From contig JAXMDB010000003.1 of NCBI GenBank assembly GCA_046348995.1, forward strand, positions 1-64,000: DNA of 64,000 bases, read 5' to 3'. This document shows, in pieces, positions 63,563 through 64,000 of the stretch; position 1 is the stretch's first letter, and each line of letters opens with the position of its first letter. The notes beneath the pieces are model-generated. The model worked only from the letters and a program-made list of their open reading frames with translations. It did not search any database and was not told the origin of the DNA. Position numbers and translations under genes: made by a program. The stretch is from JANNSX01 sp046348995. Its GTDB lineage: Bacteria > Pseudomonadota > Alphaproteobacteria > Rhizobiales > Hyphomicrobiaceae.

Positions 63563-63984
63563 GCAACGATATCCTCTGTGGCTTCCCTTCACCCTGCCCT
63601 CTCCCCGCACGCTTCGCTACGGAGAGAGGCGGATAGGTCGGCGCTCTCATCACTTGTCAGGATAGCACGCTATCTCCGCCCCTCCTCATGGGCACGATGT
63701 GCCTATGGGGAGCGGGAAGGGTGAGGGGCACCGAAAGGCGAAAATGCCCAAGCGATGCACTCCTCCTTCACCATATCCGACACAATCGCCGCGAAAGTTA
63801 TCCCCGCCCGTCCGCACGGCCCCATACTCTTCCCAACCCCGTCGCCAGGGGATCGACAGGCGCGCTGGTCGGTCGGTGGCGGGGAGCGTCGGTGGAGGGG
63901 TGCATAAGCGACACCCCGTCCAGTCTGCCGCTGCGGACGGGGAGAACCTGACCGCAGCTCCTCTTGCGCCGGATGCGCGCAAGG
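63563..63984 (+). repeat. Long structured intergenic element, copy B (three hairpins)
   Basis: Same order and orientation as 9165-9562. Hairpins: GGGGTG (63897-63902) with CACCCC (63912-63917), loop CATAAGCGA; GCTGCGG (63930-63936) with CCGCAGC (63952-63958), loop ACGGGGAGAACCTGA; CTTGCGC (63963-63969) with GCGCAAG (63977-63983), loop CGGATGC. Loops equal those of copy A apart from single bases, while three to five stem positions per hairpin differ and keep pairing. It follows the penicillin-binding-protein gene; the window ends soon after it. Confidence 0.75.
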
Positions 63985-64000
63985 ATTCGCTGGTGCGTGA

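Noticed and set aside
63225..63982. Short frames at the window's end
   Set aside because: They overlap the penicillin-binding-protein gene or the structured repeat; no protein features.

Overview
The window is GC-rich, densely coded chromosomal DNA from an alphaproteobacterium, most likely of the order Hyphomicrobiales (Rhizobiales). The evidence is the conserved order FYDLN-domain gene / aroA / cmk / rpsA / (sppA) / ihfB / trpF / trpB / trpA / accD / folC, proteins typical of the group (DUF1134/EipA, DUF1344, a long methylsuccinyl-CoA dehydrogenase, crotonyl-CoA carboxylase/reductase) and many short intergenic palindromes. I cannot name the family or genus. There is no prophage, rRNA operon, CRISPR array or plasmid backbone; one intact IS481-type element is present.

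Layout. 1-14.5 kb: housekeeping block (shikimate pathway, nucleotide metabolism, ribosomal protein S1, tryptophan, fatty acid and folate synthesis), in which the trp/acc/fol run is broken twice, by about 1 kb of repeats between trpB and trpA and by a repeat carrying an IS481 element between accD and folC. 14.5-36 kb: mixed metabolic genes, notably three ethylmalonyl-CoA pathway genes (mcd, ccrA, ecm) and a separate B12-binding mutase-like protein, with regulators (LuxR-type HTH, TetR), an RTX protein, a DUF1134/EipA protein, transporters, GluQRS, a DNA glycosylase and an HNH protein. 36.5-37.6 kb: gene-free DNA holding a dense cluster of ACGCAAC heptamers. 37.6-41.2 kb: minus-strand run yqaA-like, dsbB, a 72-residue Tat-like peptide, an HPr-kinase-like protein and a nucleotidyltransferase. 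41.3-45.6 kb: tRNA-Leu, a D,D-carboxypeptidase, small secreted proteins, a polysaccharide flippase, a CAP-domain lipoprotein. 46-50.5 kb: a translationally coupled pair, a 346-residue protein of unknown family and a 1124-residue protein joining an AAA-type ATPase to a HerA-type helicase. 50.4-64 kb: MOSC, AhpD-like, MFS and FAD proteins, then a two-component system with a DegP/HtrA protease, two DUF1344-like secreted proteins, a ParA-type ATPase and a divergent class A penicillin-binding protein.

How it works together. mcd, ccrA and ecm supply three successive enzymes of the ethylmalonyl-CoA pathway for acetyl-CoA assimilation, implying growth on C1 or C2 compounds. The regulator, kinase, protease and DUF1344 genes share a 16-bp inverted-repeat box (best form CTTACG-N4-CGTAAG) and look like one envelope-stress regulon.

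The least explained signals are (1) two diverged copies of a ~400-bp intergenic element, 54 kb apart, with three hairpins whose loops are conserved while their stems co-vary; (2) the Tat-peptide / HPr-kinase-like / nucleotidyltransferase operon; (3) the ATPase-HerA fusion with its partner; and (4) the ACGCAAC-rich region. Base counts, alignments and searches could not be run here; domain calls come from reading motifs.
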